Notes under the pieces: model-generated
What the model was told of the DNA's origin: nothing
The model's database searches: none
What the model saw: only the letters and a program-made list of their open reading frames with translations
Shown: piece by piece, positions 57,988 to 64,000 of the stretch
Position numbering within the stretch: position 1 is the stretch's first letter
Layout: each line of letters starts with the position of its first letter
Assembly (NCBI RefSeq): GCF_000009985.1
Contig: NC_007626.1
Location: 4,085,943-4,149,942, forward strand
Origin: Paramagnetospirillum magneticum AMB-1
GTDB taxonomy: Bacteria > Pseudomonadota > Alphaproteobacteria > Rhodospirillales > Magnetospirillaceae
Direction: 5' to 3'
DNA: 64,000 nt
Made by a program: the position numbers and the translations under genes

Positions 57988-58198
57988 TAGCCTATAAGCC
58001 GGACGAATCCGAAATCTTCAGCGTCAAGCCGACAATGGCGACAGCAGGCGTCCTCTCCGGCGAATTACCCCGGATGACGCAGCTAACTGACTGCCCTACA
58101 ACGATTTCGTTGGTGAGTGAGCGCCTGAATCCGTCCGCCCTATGGCTGTCGCCGTCCGGATTAAAGATGCAAAATCCGGCTTAAAGCCGAAACCGACA
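57988..58198. repeat. Right end of Tn7-like element 2 with TnsB-site-like repeats
   Basis: Read inward from 58198: TGTCGGTTTCGGCTTTAAGC, then TTAATCCGGACGG and CATAGGGCGGACGGATTCAG (58125-58188), and a distal site CTATAAGCCGGACGAATCCG near 57991-58010. The order and spacing parallel the right end of element 1. Confidence 0.7.
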
Positions 58199-58226
58199 AG
58201 AAGGCGTTGATTTTGCTGTGTGGAGA

Positions 58227-58270
58227 TGGCTGGGGGACTAGGATTCGAACCTAGACTGGCGGAGTCAGAG
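58227..58270 (-). other. 3' half of a tRNA-Gln gene; probable attachment site
   Basis: On the minus strand, CTCTGACTCCGC (anticodon loop with CTG and 3' stem) is followed by a complete T-arm CTAGGTTCGAATCCTAG, acceptor TCCCCCA and GCCA. Bases before the anticodon loop do not form the 5' half: the anticodon stem partner GCGGA is missing. A 3' tRNA half starting at the anticodon is the usual trace of a tyrosine recombinase integration. Island DNA would lie to the right (above 58270), chromosomal DNA to the left. Confidence 0.75.
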
Positions 58271-58458
58271 TTTGTCGGTACTTTCAATAATAGCAGTAAA
58301 AACGATGCGTTATGACACATGAAAAATTACTGCTAACGAAACTGCTAATTTTCTTCCACTTTTCTCAATGTTTTCATTGCCATAGACGCTTCAGCAGCTC
58401 GCTGCGACGCAATGCGTTTGCTCTTTGTTCTTGTCCGATTTTGCTCGTTATCGTATGC

Positions 58459-58495
58459 TATAATGGGAAGTCTGACCACCGAACGCGGTGGTCAG
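58459..58495 (+). promoter_or_regulatory. Perfect TATAAT followed by a hairpin upstream of the dpdA-like gene
   Basis: A consensus -10 (TATAAT, 58459-58464) without a clear -35 is followed by a perfect 9-bp hairpin, CTGACCACC-GAACGC-GGTGGTCAG (58472-58495), just before the palindrome at 58499. The hairpin lies where the 5' leader of the transcript would be. Confidence 0.4.
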
Positions 58496-58498
58496 CGA

Positions 58499-58521
58499 CG
58501 AACATACAGCATGTATGTTCG
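58499..58521. repeat. Palindromic repeat, copy 1
   Basis: A near-perfect 23-bp palindrome: CGAACATACA, then GCATGTATGTTCG. Copy 2 is at 59952-59975 and copy 3 at 62279-62301, both on the opposite strand. It lies between the hairpin and the coding start of the dpdA-like gene. Confidence 0.75.
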
Positions 58522-58601
58522 TCTATTCACCTGACATCCCTTGCTCTGTCGCGGAACCTTTCGTAGCCTCCTTATCAAATAGCGATGAAGGCGTTGCTTG
58601 C

Positions 58602-59945
58602 ATGACAGACATGGATACCCTTGATTGGGACGTGAGCCGCAACAACCGCCCAGATTATCGGCACTGGCGCAAGGACCATGTAACCATCCTCCCTGCGATA
58701 CATAGTAGTTACCTGCAATATTCCGCCAGGAATGATGTCGCCACAAAGCTACAAGATCATGGCTTTCTCTCGTTCGCCGATTTCAACTTTCTGAGCAAGG
58801 ACGGGCTGTATCTATATGATGCAGCGCTCTACAGCGCGGGTGGCGCTGACCTGAATGTTGAAAAGTCGAGGGAGCTTACCCCTGGCATATGGGATCGTCG
58901 TGACGACACGATGCTTATGAGCGATAGCGGCGGATTTCAGGTGCTCACAGGGGTTTGGACGCCAAAAGACTATTACGAAAAGCGCGAGCAAATCCTGAGA
59001 TGGCAGGAGGAAATCTCCGACATTGGAATCGCCATGGATGTTCCCAGTGGCTGCGTCAACAGCCGCAAGGCCAAATCCATCGAGTCGGTCGATGAAGCAC
59101 TTTTCTGGTCAAAAGCAAACTTCACATGGCAGGTAAAAAATCGCAATCCCAGCAAAATGCGGATGCTGAACGTAATCCAGGGGCTGGAAATTGAAGGGCA
59201 GAACGGTGTTTTGCGTTGGTATGACGAGGTGAAGGGGTATTGCGACCGCCGCCAATGGGGGGAAAGAGCCTTTGACGGCTGGTCATTTGGGGGCTATGCC
59301 GCGCGAGATACCCAAGCCGCTTTGCGCGTTATATCGCGCATGTTGCAGGATGGGTTTTTGGGCAAACATAGCAACCATCGCTGGATTCACGTTCTCGGCG
59401 TCACTTCCGCAAAGCGGGTTGCTACCTTCACGCTTATTCAAAAGGCACTGCGGCAAATCCTGGGCGATGAGGACTTTACGGTCAGTTGCGATTCATCAAA
59501 TGGCTGCTTCGCAGTTGGAACAAAAGGGAATTACTACACGGATGGTGGGAGGGGCATTGTCCAAAGAAAAGTGCTTCATGCCCAATGGTTTCAGCCAACC
59601 TGCGGAAAAGATTGCCGCATCTATTGCACGGCAGACAATCCTGACTGTGGGCCGTGCATCGAGCAGCGAATTCGCAACATGATTACCATGTTTGGCACAT
59701 CCACCCTGAATTTCCATATGCCATTTGAAATGATCCTTGATCTTGTAAACTACGATGAGGCTGGGAGGCTTTCTCCTTTGGGCTACCTGGCCTTCATGAA
59801 CATCAGCATGGAAATGTTCCTGCGCTACGCTTATCGCAGTTCAAGCAAGATTGTGGATGCAAAAGCGGGGGTGGTGAGCCAACTCGTTGCGGCCTTAAAG
59901 AGCGAAACGCCCGAAAGCGACCTAGCAAAGATCAAGCTGGCCTGA
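58602..59945 (+). CDS. TGT-superfamily enzyme resembling DpdA (DNA guanine transglycosylase)
   Basis: About 447 residues from the ATG at 58602; earlier in-frame starts (58488, 58512) overlap the hairpin and palindrome and are less likely. The tRNA-guanine transglycosylase fold is marked by LMSDSGGFQVL (Asp108 and the SGGFQ substrate motif), IGIAMDVPSG (Asp146), FDGWSFGGYA (the GG-x-A/G loop), WIHVLGVTSA and DFTVSCDSSNG (Asp297, position of the nucleophile). Cysteines 334, 338, 342, 349 and 352 could bind zinc. It is not the housekeeping Tgt (the usual GGLAVGE and CxCxxC-H motifs differ). Standalone DpdA proteins insert 7-deazaguanine bases into DNA. No preQ0 synthesis genes are visible here. 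An integrase gene follows. Confidence 0.72.
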   Translation: MTDMDTLDWDVSRNNRPDYRHWRKDHVTILPAIHSSYLQYSARNDVATKLQDHGFLSFADFNFLSKDGLYLYDAALYSAGGADLNVEKSRELTPGIWDRRDDTMLMSDSGGFQVLTGVWTPKDYYEKREQILRWQEEISDIGIAMDVPSGCVNSRKAKSIESVDEALFWSKANFTWQVKNRNPSKMRMLNVIQGLEIEGQNGVLRWYDEVKGYCDRRQWGERAFDGWSFGGYAARDTQAALRVISRMLQDGFLGKHSNHRWIHVLGVTSAKRVATFTLIQKALRQILGDEDFTVSCDSSNGCFAVGTKGNYYTDGGRGIVQRKVLHAQWFQPTCGKDCRIYCTADNPDCGPCIEQRIRNMITMFGTSTLNFHMPFEMILDLVNYDEAGRLSPLGYLAFMNISMEMFLRYAYRSSSKIVDAKAGVVSQLVAALKSETPESDLAKIKLA

Positions 59946-59951
59946 GAGGCT

Positions 59952-59975
59952 AATATACATGCTGTATGTTCGCCC
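59952..59975. repeat. Palindromic repeat, copy 2
   Basis: TAATATACATGCTGTATGTTCG, 8 bases after the dpdA-like stop; the left arm has diverged. It is the same unit as at 58499 but in opposite orientation, so the pair brackets the gene. Confidence 0.6.
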
Positions 59976-59988
59976 CGCTTTAAGGCAG

Positions 59989-60555
59989 CTATAAATTTTC
60001 AACGGCGGATCGCATCATCTGGTCGTTGACCTCGATGTAGCGCTGCGTGGTGGACAAGTGGCGATGACCAGCCAGCGTCATGATCACCTTGGCCGAAACG
60101 CCCTTGTGAGCCATCTGCGTGATGAACCACCGCCGACCGCTGTGGCTGCTCGCGCCATCAATCCCAGCCAGCGCATATATCTGTCCGAATAGTTGGCAGA
60201 GCGTGTTGGCCGAGAACGCCGTGGCCTTTTGTGTCACGAGGAACGGCGCGGCGCGATCCGTTGTCGTGCTGCACGACACGAAGCGTTCCAGTTCGCGGCG
60301 CAGCTTACCACTAACGAACACCGTCCTGGCCTCCGCTGTTTTGGTGTAGCTGGCAGGCAGCACGATTTGGTCCTTCACGCGACCATCGCCGTCAATCACA
60401 TCGCCAAGTTTCAAATGGGCAATCTCGCCGACGCGCATCCCCGCATAAAAACTGAGCATGAGCGCAACGCGGTTACGCGCTGCATGACGCTGATTGGCGA
60501 CAACGGACAGCACGCGCTTCAGTTCCGCTTCGCTGAGTACCTTTGCTTGCTTCAT
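59989..60555 (-). CDS. Tyrosine recombinase (integrase), catalytic domain only
   Basis: A 188-residue protein. The tyrosine recombinase residues are Arg41 (AGMRVGEIAHL), Lys72 (YTKTAEART), His138-x-x-Arg141 (SHSGRRWF), His164 (LAGHRHL) and Tyr173 (TQRYIEV), so the catalytic set is complete. The N-terminal SAM-like core-binding domain is absent; the short form resembles some archaeal/phage and XerC-like single-domain recombinases. It is convergent with the dpdA-like gene and lies 1.7 kb from the tRNA-Gln fragment, which fits a site-specific integration role. Confidence 0.9.
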   Translation of the reverse strand: MKQAKVLSEAELKRVLSVVANQRHAARNRVALMLSFYAGMRVGEIAHLKLGDVIDGDGRVKDQIVLPASYTKTAEARTVFVSGKLRRELERFVSCSTTTDRAAPFLVTQKATAFSANTLCQLFGQIYALAGIDGASSHSGRRWFITQMAHKGVSAKVIMTLAGHRHLSTTQRYIEVNDQMMRSAVENL

Positions 60556-60690
60556 CGCTTTACCTAATGAAAAGTTATCCCACTAGGTAAAAAATTATAT
60601 GATCAAAATCGCAGCAGGACCGACCGCTATTATCTGCGTTGATAATCAAGAGGTTATCGCAAAACATAAGAAAAGCTGTGTTTTCTTATG

Positions 60691-60900
60691 TTATGGCGTT
60701 GACGAAGAAAGCTTGGTCAGTTCGCCCTGATTTTTCGAAAGGGCTGCGCGGGTTGTGTTGATTTGTTCCCGCTTTTTCGCCATGGCGGCGGACTGCTTCA
60801 GCTTCTTAGCTTGTTCGGACTTCATATCGGCTTTGAGCTTCAGATTGTCCGCGAAGGAATTTGGTGTTGTGTCTTCTTTGATAACTTCCCAAGCTCGCAT
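60691..60900 (-). CDS. Small coiled-coil hypothetical protein
   Basis: A 69-residue protein with a strong CGGGAGA ribosome site upstream of the ATG. The sequence MRAWEVIKEDTTPNSFADNL is followed by a lysine/glutamine-rich helix (MKSEQAKKLKQSAAMAKKRE) likely to form a coiled coil. Family not recognised. It has lower GC than the chromosome to the left. Confidence 0.65.
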   Translation of the reverse strand: MRAWEVIKEDTTPNSFADNLKLKADMKSEQAKKLKQSAAMAKKREQINTTRAALSKNQGELTKLSSSTP

Positions 60901-61687
60901 GTGTTGTCTCCCGAGATGTAGTTTGTCCGCATGTATTTATAGCGAGGGATGACTGCGGCTTTGCCCTTAAGATAGCAGGAGGCCGCAAGCAATCCGTTCT
61001 GTGTCAATCAATTGATTTTCGTCTTATCGATCAGTTGGTTAGTTCGACTGCGGCTATTTCTACATATCTCGGCAGCGAAAAGCTGAAAGAGAGCAATTCA
61101 TCTCTGGTAGTGCTTGGGCTACTGGAAACTCGATTGGCTATATCTCCAACTCGTATTTCATCGAATTTATCTGTTTGATGATTTCTCGATCTTTCTTTTC
61201 CCGAGTCACATTTCTCCCCCCACTGCCAAACTACGGGATGACACAAGGCGGTGTGTCCTCGCCGGTGAACTTCATTGAAGAAGCGCCTGACAGTGGGGGG
61301 AGAGATGGACGTCTTTTCCGTCGTCGTGTTATTTCGCATCAGCTAAGGCGGCACCCGAATTCCTTATCTATAGAAGCGTCTCTCCTGAGCCTTACGCTCA
61401 GTGCGGTTATGCAATTGCAAGCAACTACGGCGACGCATAACATCCGCGTCTGCGCCAAGTCCTATATCGTGAACTCAATCCGTGTGCGTTAATCGCACTC
61501 TCGCGCCTTGGCCGTAGTCTCAGTCGTGCAGCGTGCTAATCTGCCGACTGATCCTTTCTGCGCTGGTTTAAAGTTTTCCCTCTTACGTCTCGAAGTTGCG
61601 GTACTGTCGTTTCCCGCACTCTATTTATTAAGCGCCGCCTGCTTCGTTATATGGACGTTATGCCAAGCCGTTTCCAGCCATATGTAT
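60901..61687. other. AT-richer region without a convincing gene
   Basis: Open frames of about 100 codons occur on both strands (61031-61339 reverse, 61175-61492 and 61508-61858 forward) but none has a ribosome site, a recognisable domain or biased codon use, and they overlap each other. I see no RNA gene or clear repeat. This may be decayed mobile DNA. Confidence 0.4.
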
Positions 61688-61876
61688 TTATCTCGGATTG
61701 AGGCCAAGTTCGTAAGAATTTTCAAAAATATTTTCGCTACTGGTTTCTTGGGCGTCCAAAGCCCCGAGTGCTTGGCTGGCGCGTATTGCCTCGCGCACTG
61801 CTTCAGTGATGGGAACAACCTGGCCGTTGAAGCCCATCTCGCAGTATCCCTTGGGTAAATTGGGCAGTCTGTTCAT
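61688..61876 (-). CDS. Small hypothetical protein with strong ribosome site
   Basis: A 62-residue protein starting MNRLPNLPKGYCEMGFNGQV. AGGAGGAG lies 8 bases before the ATG, which decides this start over a longer frame from 61984. It has a helix EAVREAIRASQALGALDAQE. Family not recognised. It is divergent from the gene at 61983. Confidence 0.7.
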   Translation of the reverse strand: MNRLPNLPKGYCEMGFNGQVVPITEAVREAIRASQALGALDAQETSSENIFENSYELGLNPR

Positions 61877-61982
61877 GGCGTTTTCTCCTCCTGGCGGCAG
61901 CGTCCAGCATGGCGCTGCTCCGCAAGCGTATTTAGCGCGGACGGCTAAATAGCGGGACGAAACGCACTGAGGAGGAACGGCC

Positions 61983-62276
61983 ATGCTGCTGGAGAAGATC
62001 TATGGGGAATTGAGGGATATGTGGATGGTCGAGAGCCAATATGAATTCTCTCGGTTTTGGCTCGGTCAGTCGCGCAGTTACATGTCCTGCGCCAAGGCGC
62101 GGCAGCGGCCACCGTCGTTGTTGGTGCTGATGCGGTTGTCGCAGCGGCTATCGTCCATCTCGTCCAAATATGCCGCCGTGGCGACGACCGAGATGGAACG
62201 GGGCAATTGCACTCGGTTAGTCACGCTGCGGGATGGGGTTGGGAATGAAATTGAGCGGCTATCAGCGGCGAGGTAG
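61983..62276 (+). CDS. Small basic hypothetical protein
   Basis: A 97-residue protein starting MLLEKIYGELRDMWMVESQY with GAGGAGG upstream. The segment QYEFSRFWLGQSRSYMSCAK followed by LVLMRLSQRLSSI could form an HTH-like or tRNA/DNA-binding fold, but this is a guess. It is divergent from the small gene at 61688, leaving a 106-base shared promoter region. The third palindrome follows its stop. Confidence 0.7.
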   Translation: MLLEKIYGELRDMWMVESQYEFSRFWLGQSRSYMSCAKARQRPPSLLVLMRLSQRLSSISSKYAAVATTEMERGNCTRLVTLRDGVGNEIERLSAAR

Positions 62277-62278
62277 CT

Positions 62279-62301
62279 GAACATACATGCTGTATGTTCG
62301 T
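62279..62301. repeat. Palindromic repeat, copy 3
   Basis: GAACATACATGCTGTATGTTC plus flanking CGTCG, 3 bases after the small gene's stop; identical over about 24 bases to copy 1 on the other strand (CGACGAACATACAGCATGTA). About 200 bases without a gene follow up to the POTRA gene. Confidence 0.75.
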
Positions 62302-62506
62302 CGATGATGAACGCCCTGGCATCCCTGGCAAAATTCAACCTTTACGCCCATCCGCAAATTTGTTAAGTGAACGCAATGGGGTCGATTAAATCGTGTAGCG
62401 GGGGCCTTAGACATCATCGGTGTTGGCCGTGGTTAGAACTGGCTGAATTTGATTGAGCATAATCATGCTGGTTTTTATGGCTTTTTCTAAGCTAACAGGA
62501 CCATCA

Positions 62507-62998
62507 ATGATGTTTAATAAAATAAAGGGGCGCGTGCCTGTGATGACCTGGGAAATATGCCCAAGGAGCCTTTCAATCTATGCCATAACATTCGCAATGG
62601 CAACGCAATCGGCCGCAGCCCAGGGCAATCTCCCCGCCTCAGACCATCCAGGGCGGATTGAGAAGCGATTTGAACAGCCACGTAAGCTGCTTTCTATATT
62701 TGAGCCTATCATTCCGGACAGTCGTCCATCCCTGAAGGAGAGTGATCGCGTCCGCATTGCCTTGGTTGGGGTGATGGTAGAGGGTGCCACAGGCTCCACC
62801 AAGCCCACGGACTTCTTTCCTCTTTATTCCGGTCTACTCGGAGGGGATGCCTCCCTCTCCGATATTTACCGGATCGCGGACGCCATCACCGGCAAGCTCA
62901 AAGCGGAAGGACGTCCGACCGCTAAGGCTACTGTGCCGCCGCAACAAATTTCGGGCGGCATTGTCCGGATCGTTATCATGCCGGAGAACGGACAGTGA
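62507..62998 (+). CDS. Standalone exported POTRA-like protein
   Basis: About 163 residues from the ATG at 62507 (AGGA upstream); a start at 62543 is also possible. A signal peptide (ICPRSLSIYAITFAMATQSA then AAQG) is followed by HPGRIEKRFEQPRK, the same sequence that begins the mature TpsB downstream, and a POTRA-like domain (RIALVGVMVEGATGST, LSDIYRIADAITGKLKAEGR, PPQQISGGIVRIVI). There is no barrel. It overlaps the TpsB gene by 4 bases (GTGA), so both are translated together. It looks like a duplicated and separated N-terminal module. Confidence 0.7.
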   Translation: MMFNKIKGRVPVMTWEICPRSLSIYAITFAMATQSAAAQGNLPASDHPGRIEKRFEQPRKLLSIFEPIIPDSRPSLKESDRVRIALVGVMVEGATGSTKPTDFFPLYSGLLGGDASLSDIYRIADAITGKLKAEGRPTAKATVPPQQISGGIVRIVIMPENGQ

Positions 62999-64000
62999 CA
63001 TATCGCCATCGTACATCTCGCGCTCTTGGTACAAGCGTATGCCTGACCGTGCTGGCAATTGCCCCCAGTGCTATGGCGCAAGCCAACTTCTCTGCCGGAG
63101 ATGATCCTGGCCGGATCGAGAAGCGGTTCGAGCAGCCACGCAAACCGCAATCGGTCATTGAGCCACAGGCCCCCGAAGTTGACGAGCAACTTCCGCCCGA
63201 AGAATCTGACAAAATCATTTTCACCCTGAACGACGTGGCCATTGAGGGCGCGACGGTCTTTCCCGTTTCCGATCTGTCTAACTTTCATGCCGACAAGGTG
63301 GGCAAGGAAGTCTCGCTCACTGAGATATACAAGTTGGCGGACGAAATCACCGCCAAGTACCGCAACGCTGGCTATATACTGTCTAAGGCCATCGTCCCGC
63401 CTCAGCGCATTGCGGACGGCAATATTGCCCTCCGCGTGGTGGAAGGCCATGTCAACGAGGTGCTGATTGAGGGAGAGGCTAACGGACGCGCAGCCCTGTT
63501 CCACGAATGGGGCGAGCGGATCAAAGAATCCAAGCCCCTTGATAACAAGGTGCTGGAACGCTACTCGCTCCTCGCCAACGACCTGCCGGGCGTCAAGGCC
63601 AAGGCGGTCTTGCGCCCATCCGAGACTGTGCCCGGCGCTTCTGACGTCGTTTTCATCGTCGAGCATAAGTACGTGGATATGTCGGCCACGTTCGACAACC
63701 GCGGTACCAAGACAAGTGGACCTCAGGAATACACCCTGGGCGCGGGCCTTAACTCTGTTCTTGGTTTGCACGAAAAGACATCCGTCAACTGGATTAATAC
63801 CACCGATAAGAGGGAACTACGTTACCTTTCCATCCAGCACGACGAGGTGCTGAACTCGGAGGGAACCAAGCTTACCCTTTCGGGCAACCGTAGCCGGGGT
63901 GAACCGGGCGAGTCCTTGCGTGATTTGGAGCAACGCTCCCGCAACGTCACTCTAAGTGCCGCACTTACCCACCCCTTTATCCGCACCAGGGCAGAGAACT
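62995..64000 (+). CDS. Two-partner secretion transporter TpsB (ShlB/FhaC family), 3' end outside window
   Basis: The GTG at 62995 overlaps the preceding stop. The translation has a signal peptide (CLTVLAIAPSAMAQ), DDPGRIEKRFEQPRK, POTRA 1 (FTLNDVAIEGATVFPVSDLS, IYKLADEITAKYRNAGYILS, PPQRIADGNIALRVVEGHVN), POTRA 2 (YSLLANDLPGVKAKAVLRPS) and the start of the beta-barrel (VDMSATFDNRGTKTSGPQEY). It remains open to the last base. Such proteins export a large TpsA adhesin or haemolysin, expected to lie to the right. Confidence 0.88.
   Translation, partial: MTYRHRTSRALGTSVCLTVLAIAPSAMAQANFSAGDDPGRIEKRFEQPRKPQSVIEPQAPEVDEQLPPEESDKIIFTLNDVAIEGATVFPVSDLSNFHADKVGKEVSLTEIYKLADEITAKYRNAGYILSKAIVPPQRIADGNIALRVVEGHVNEVLIEGEANGRAALFHEWGERIKESKPLDNKVLERYSLLANDLPGVKAKAVLRPSETVPGASDVVFIVEHKYVDMSATFDNRGTKTSGPQEYTLGAGLNSVLGLHEKTSVNWINTTDKRELRYLSIQHDEVLNSEGTKLTLSGNRSRGEPGESLRDLEQRSRNVTLSAALTHPFIRTRAEN

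Larger units (their letters stand above)
48789..58198. mobile_element. Tn7-like element 2, with 5-bp target duplication
   Basis: The element starts TGTCGGTTTC and ends GAAACCGACA, and is flanked by AGAAG at 48784-48788 and again at 58199-58203, the 5-bp duplication expected of Tn7-like transposition. Inside the left end are TnsB-site-like repeats (48845-48866, 48868-48884, 48898-48918). It holds a hypothetical gene, a SEC-C protein, a fused tnsB, tnsA, tniQ and a Sir2-domain gene. It lacks tnsC, so it should need another copy in trans to move. Confidence 0.85.

Noticed and set aside
58499..58521. Palindrome as a LexA box
   Set aside because: It contains GAAC and GTTC but not with the GTTC-N7-GTTC direct-repeat spacing of alphaproteobacterial LexA, and no lexA-type gene is present.
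58312..58566. An 84-codon frame upstream of the dpdA-like gene
   Set aside because: It covers the promoter, hairpin and palindrome, has no ribosome site and no protein-like pattern.
61031..61858. Three overlapping frames of about 100 codons on both strands
   Set aside because: No ribosome site, no domain and mutual overlap; treated as non-coding.

Overview
The window is GC-rich alphaproteobacterial DNA. Gene content (surA-pdxA-ksgA, class I PHA synthase, cytochrome b561, many signalling proteins, a complete tad/cpa pilus locus) and the dispersed repeats fit a Rhodospirillales organism such as Magnetospirillum. No magnetosome gene or rRNA is present, so the genus is an inference.

Left part (1-19.8 kb) is ordinary chromosome: the end of surA, then pdxA and ksgA in a tight run; a cytoplasmic chemoreceptor; a cytidylate-kinase-like protein; cytochrome b561; a SPOR-like lipoprotein; a large PAS/GAF sensor kinase; phaC (reverse); an OmpA-like lipoprotein; a run of alaC-like aminotransferase, homoserine dehydrogenase, glpX and recJ; then tRNA-Glu(UUC).

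19.8-27.5 kb: yjdM (phnA-like), an internally deleted IS3-family remnant next to a truncated second yjdM, two exported hydrolases, a hybrid sensor kinase with two receiver domains and an HPt domain, and a Crp/Fnr-family regulator.

27.5-41.4 kb is a tad (Flp pilus) locus: two almost identical flp pilin genes, each with its own terminator, then cpaA-B-C-D-E-F-tadB-tadC, and a second cluster with tadD (reverse), a pilus N-domain protein, two TadE-like pseudopilins and a vWA TadG. Three TGTG-N8-CACA sites lie upstream of flp1, flp2 and cpaA, just after the Crp/Fnr gene, which suggests that regulator controls the pilus.

41.4-58.2 kb is a mobile region. An intact IS3-family element interrupts the start of a small membrane-protein/ImmA-IrrE operon. 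Two Tn7-like systems follow head to tail, both in the order tniQ-tnsA-tnsB(-tnsC) on the minus strand. The first keeps all four genes. The second is bounded by TGTCGG/CCGACA ends and a perfect 5-bp duplication (AGAAG), spans 48789-58198, has lost tnsC, and has tnsB fused in frame to the C-terminal part of a PD-(D/E)XK protein. Its cargo includes a Sir2-type NADase-like protein of probable antiphage function (Sir2-DUF4020 / DSR1 type). The second element sits exactly at the terminal base of the first, and its right end is 28 bp from the 3' half of a tRNA-Gln gene.

58.2-64 kb looks like a different integrated island that begins at this tRNA-Gln fragment: an orphan TGT-superfamily enzyme resembling DpdA (7-deazaguanine in DNA), a short tyrosine recombinase, several small unknown genes, three copies of a perfect or near-perfect palindrome, and, at the right edge, a standalone POTRA-like protein followed by a TpsB (two-partner secretion) transporter that runs off the window.
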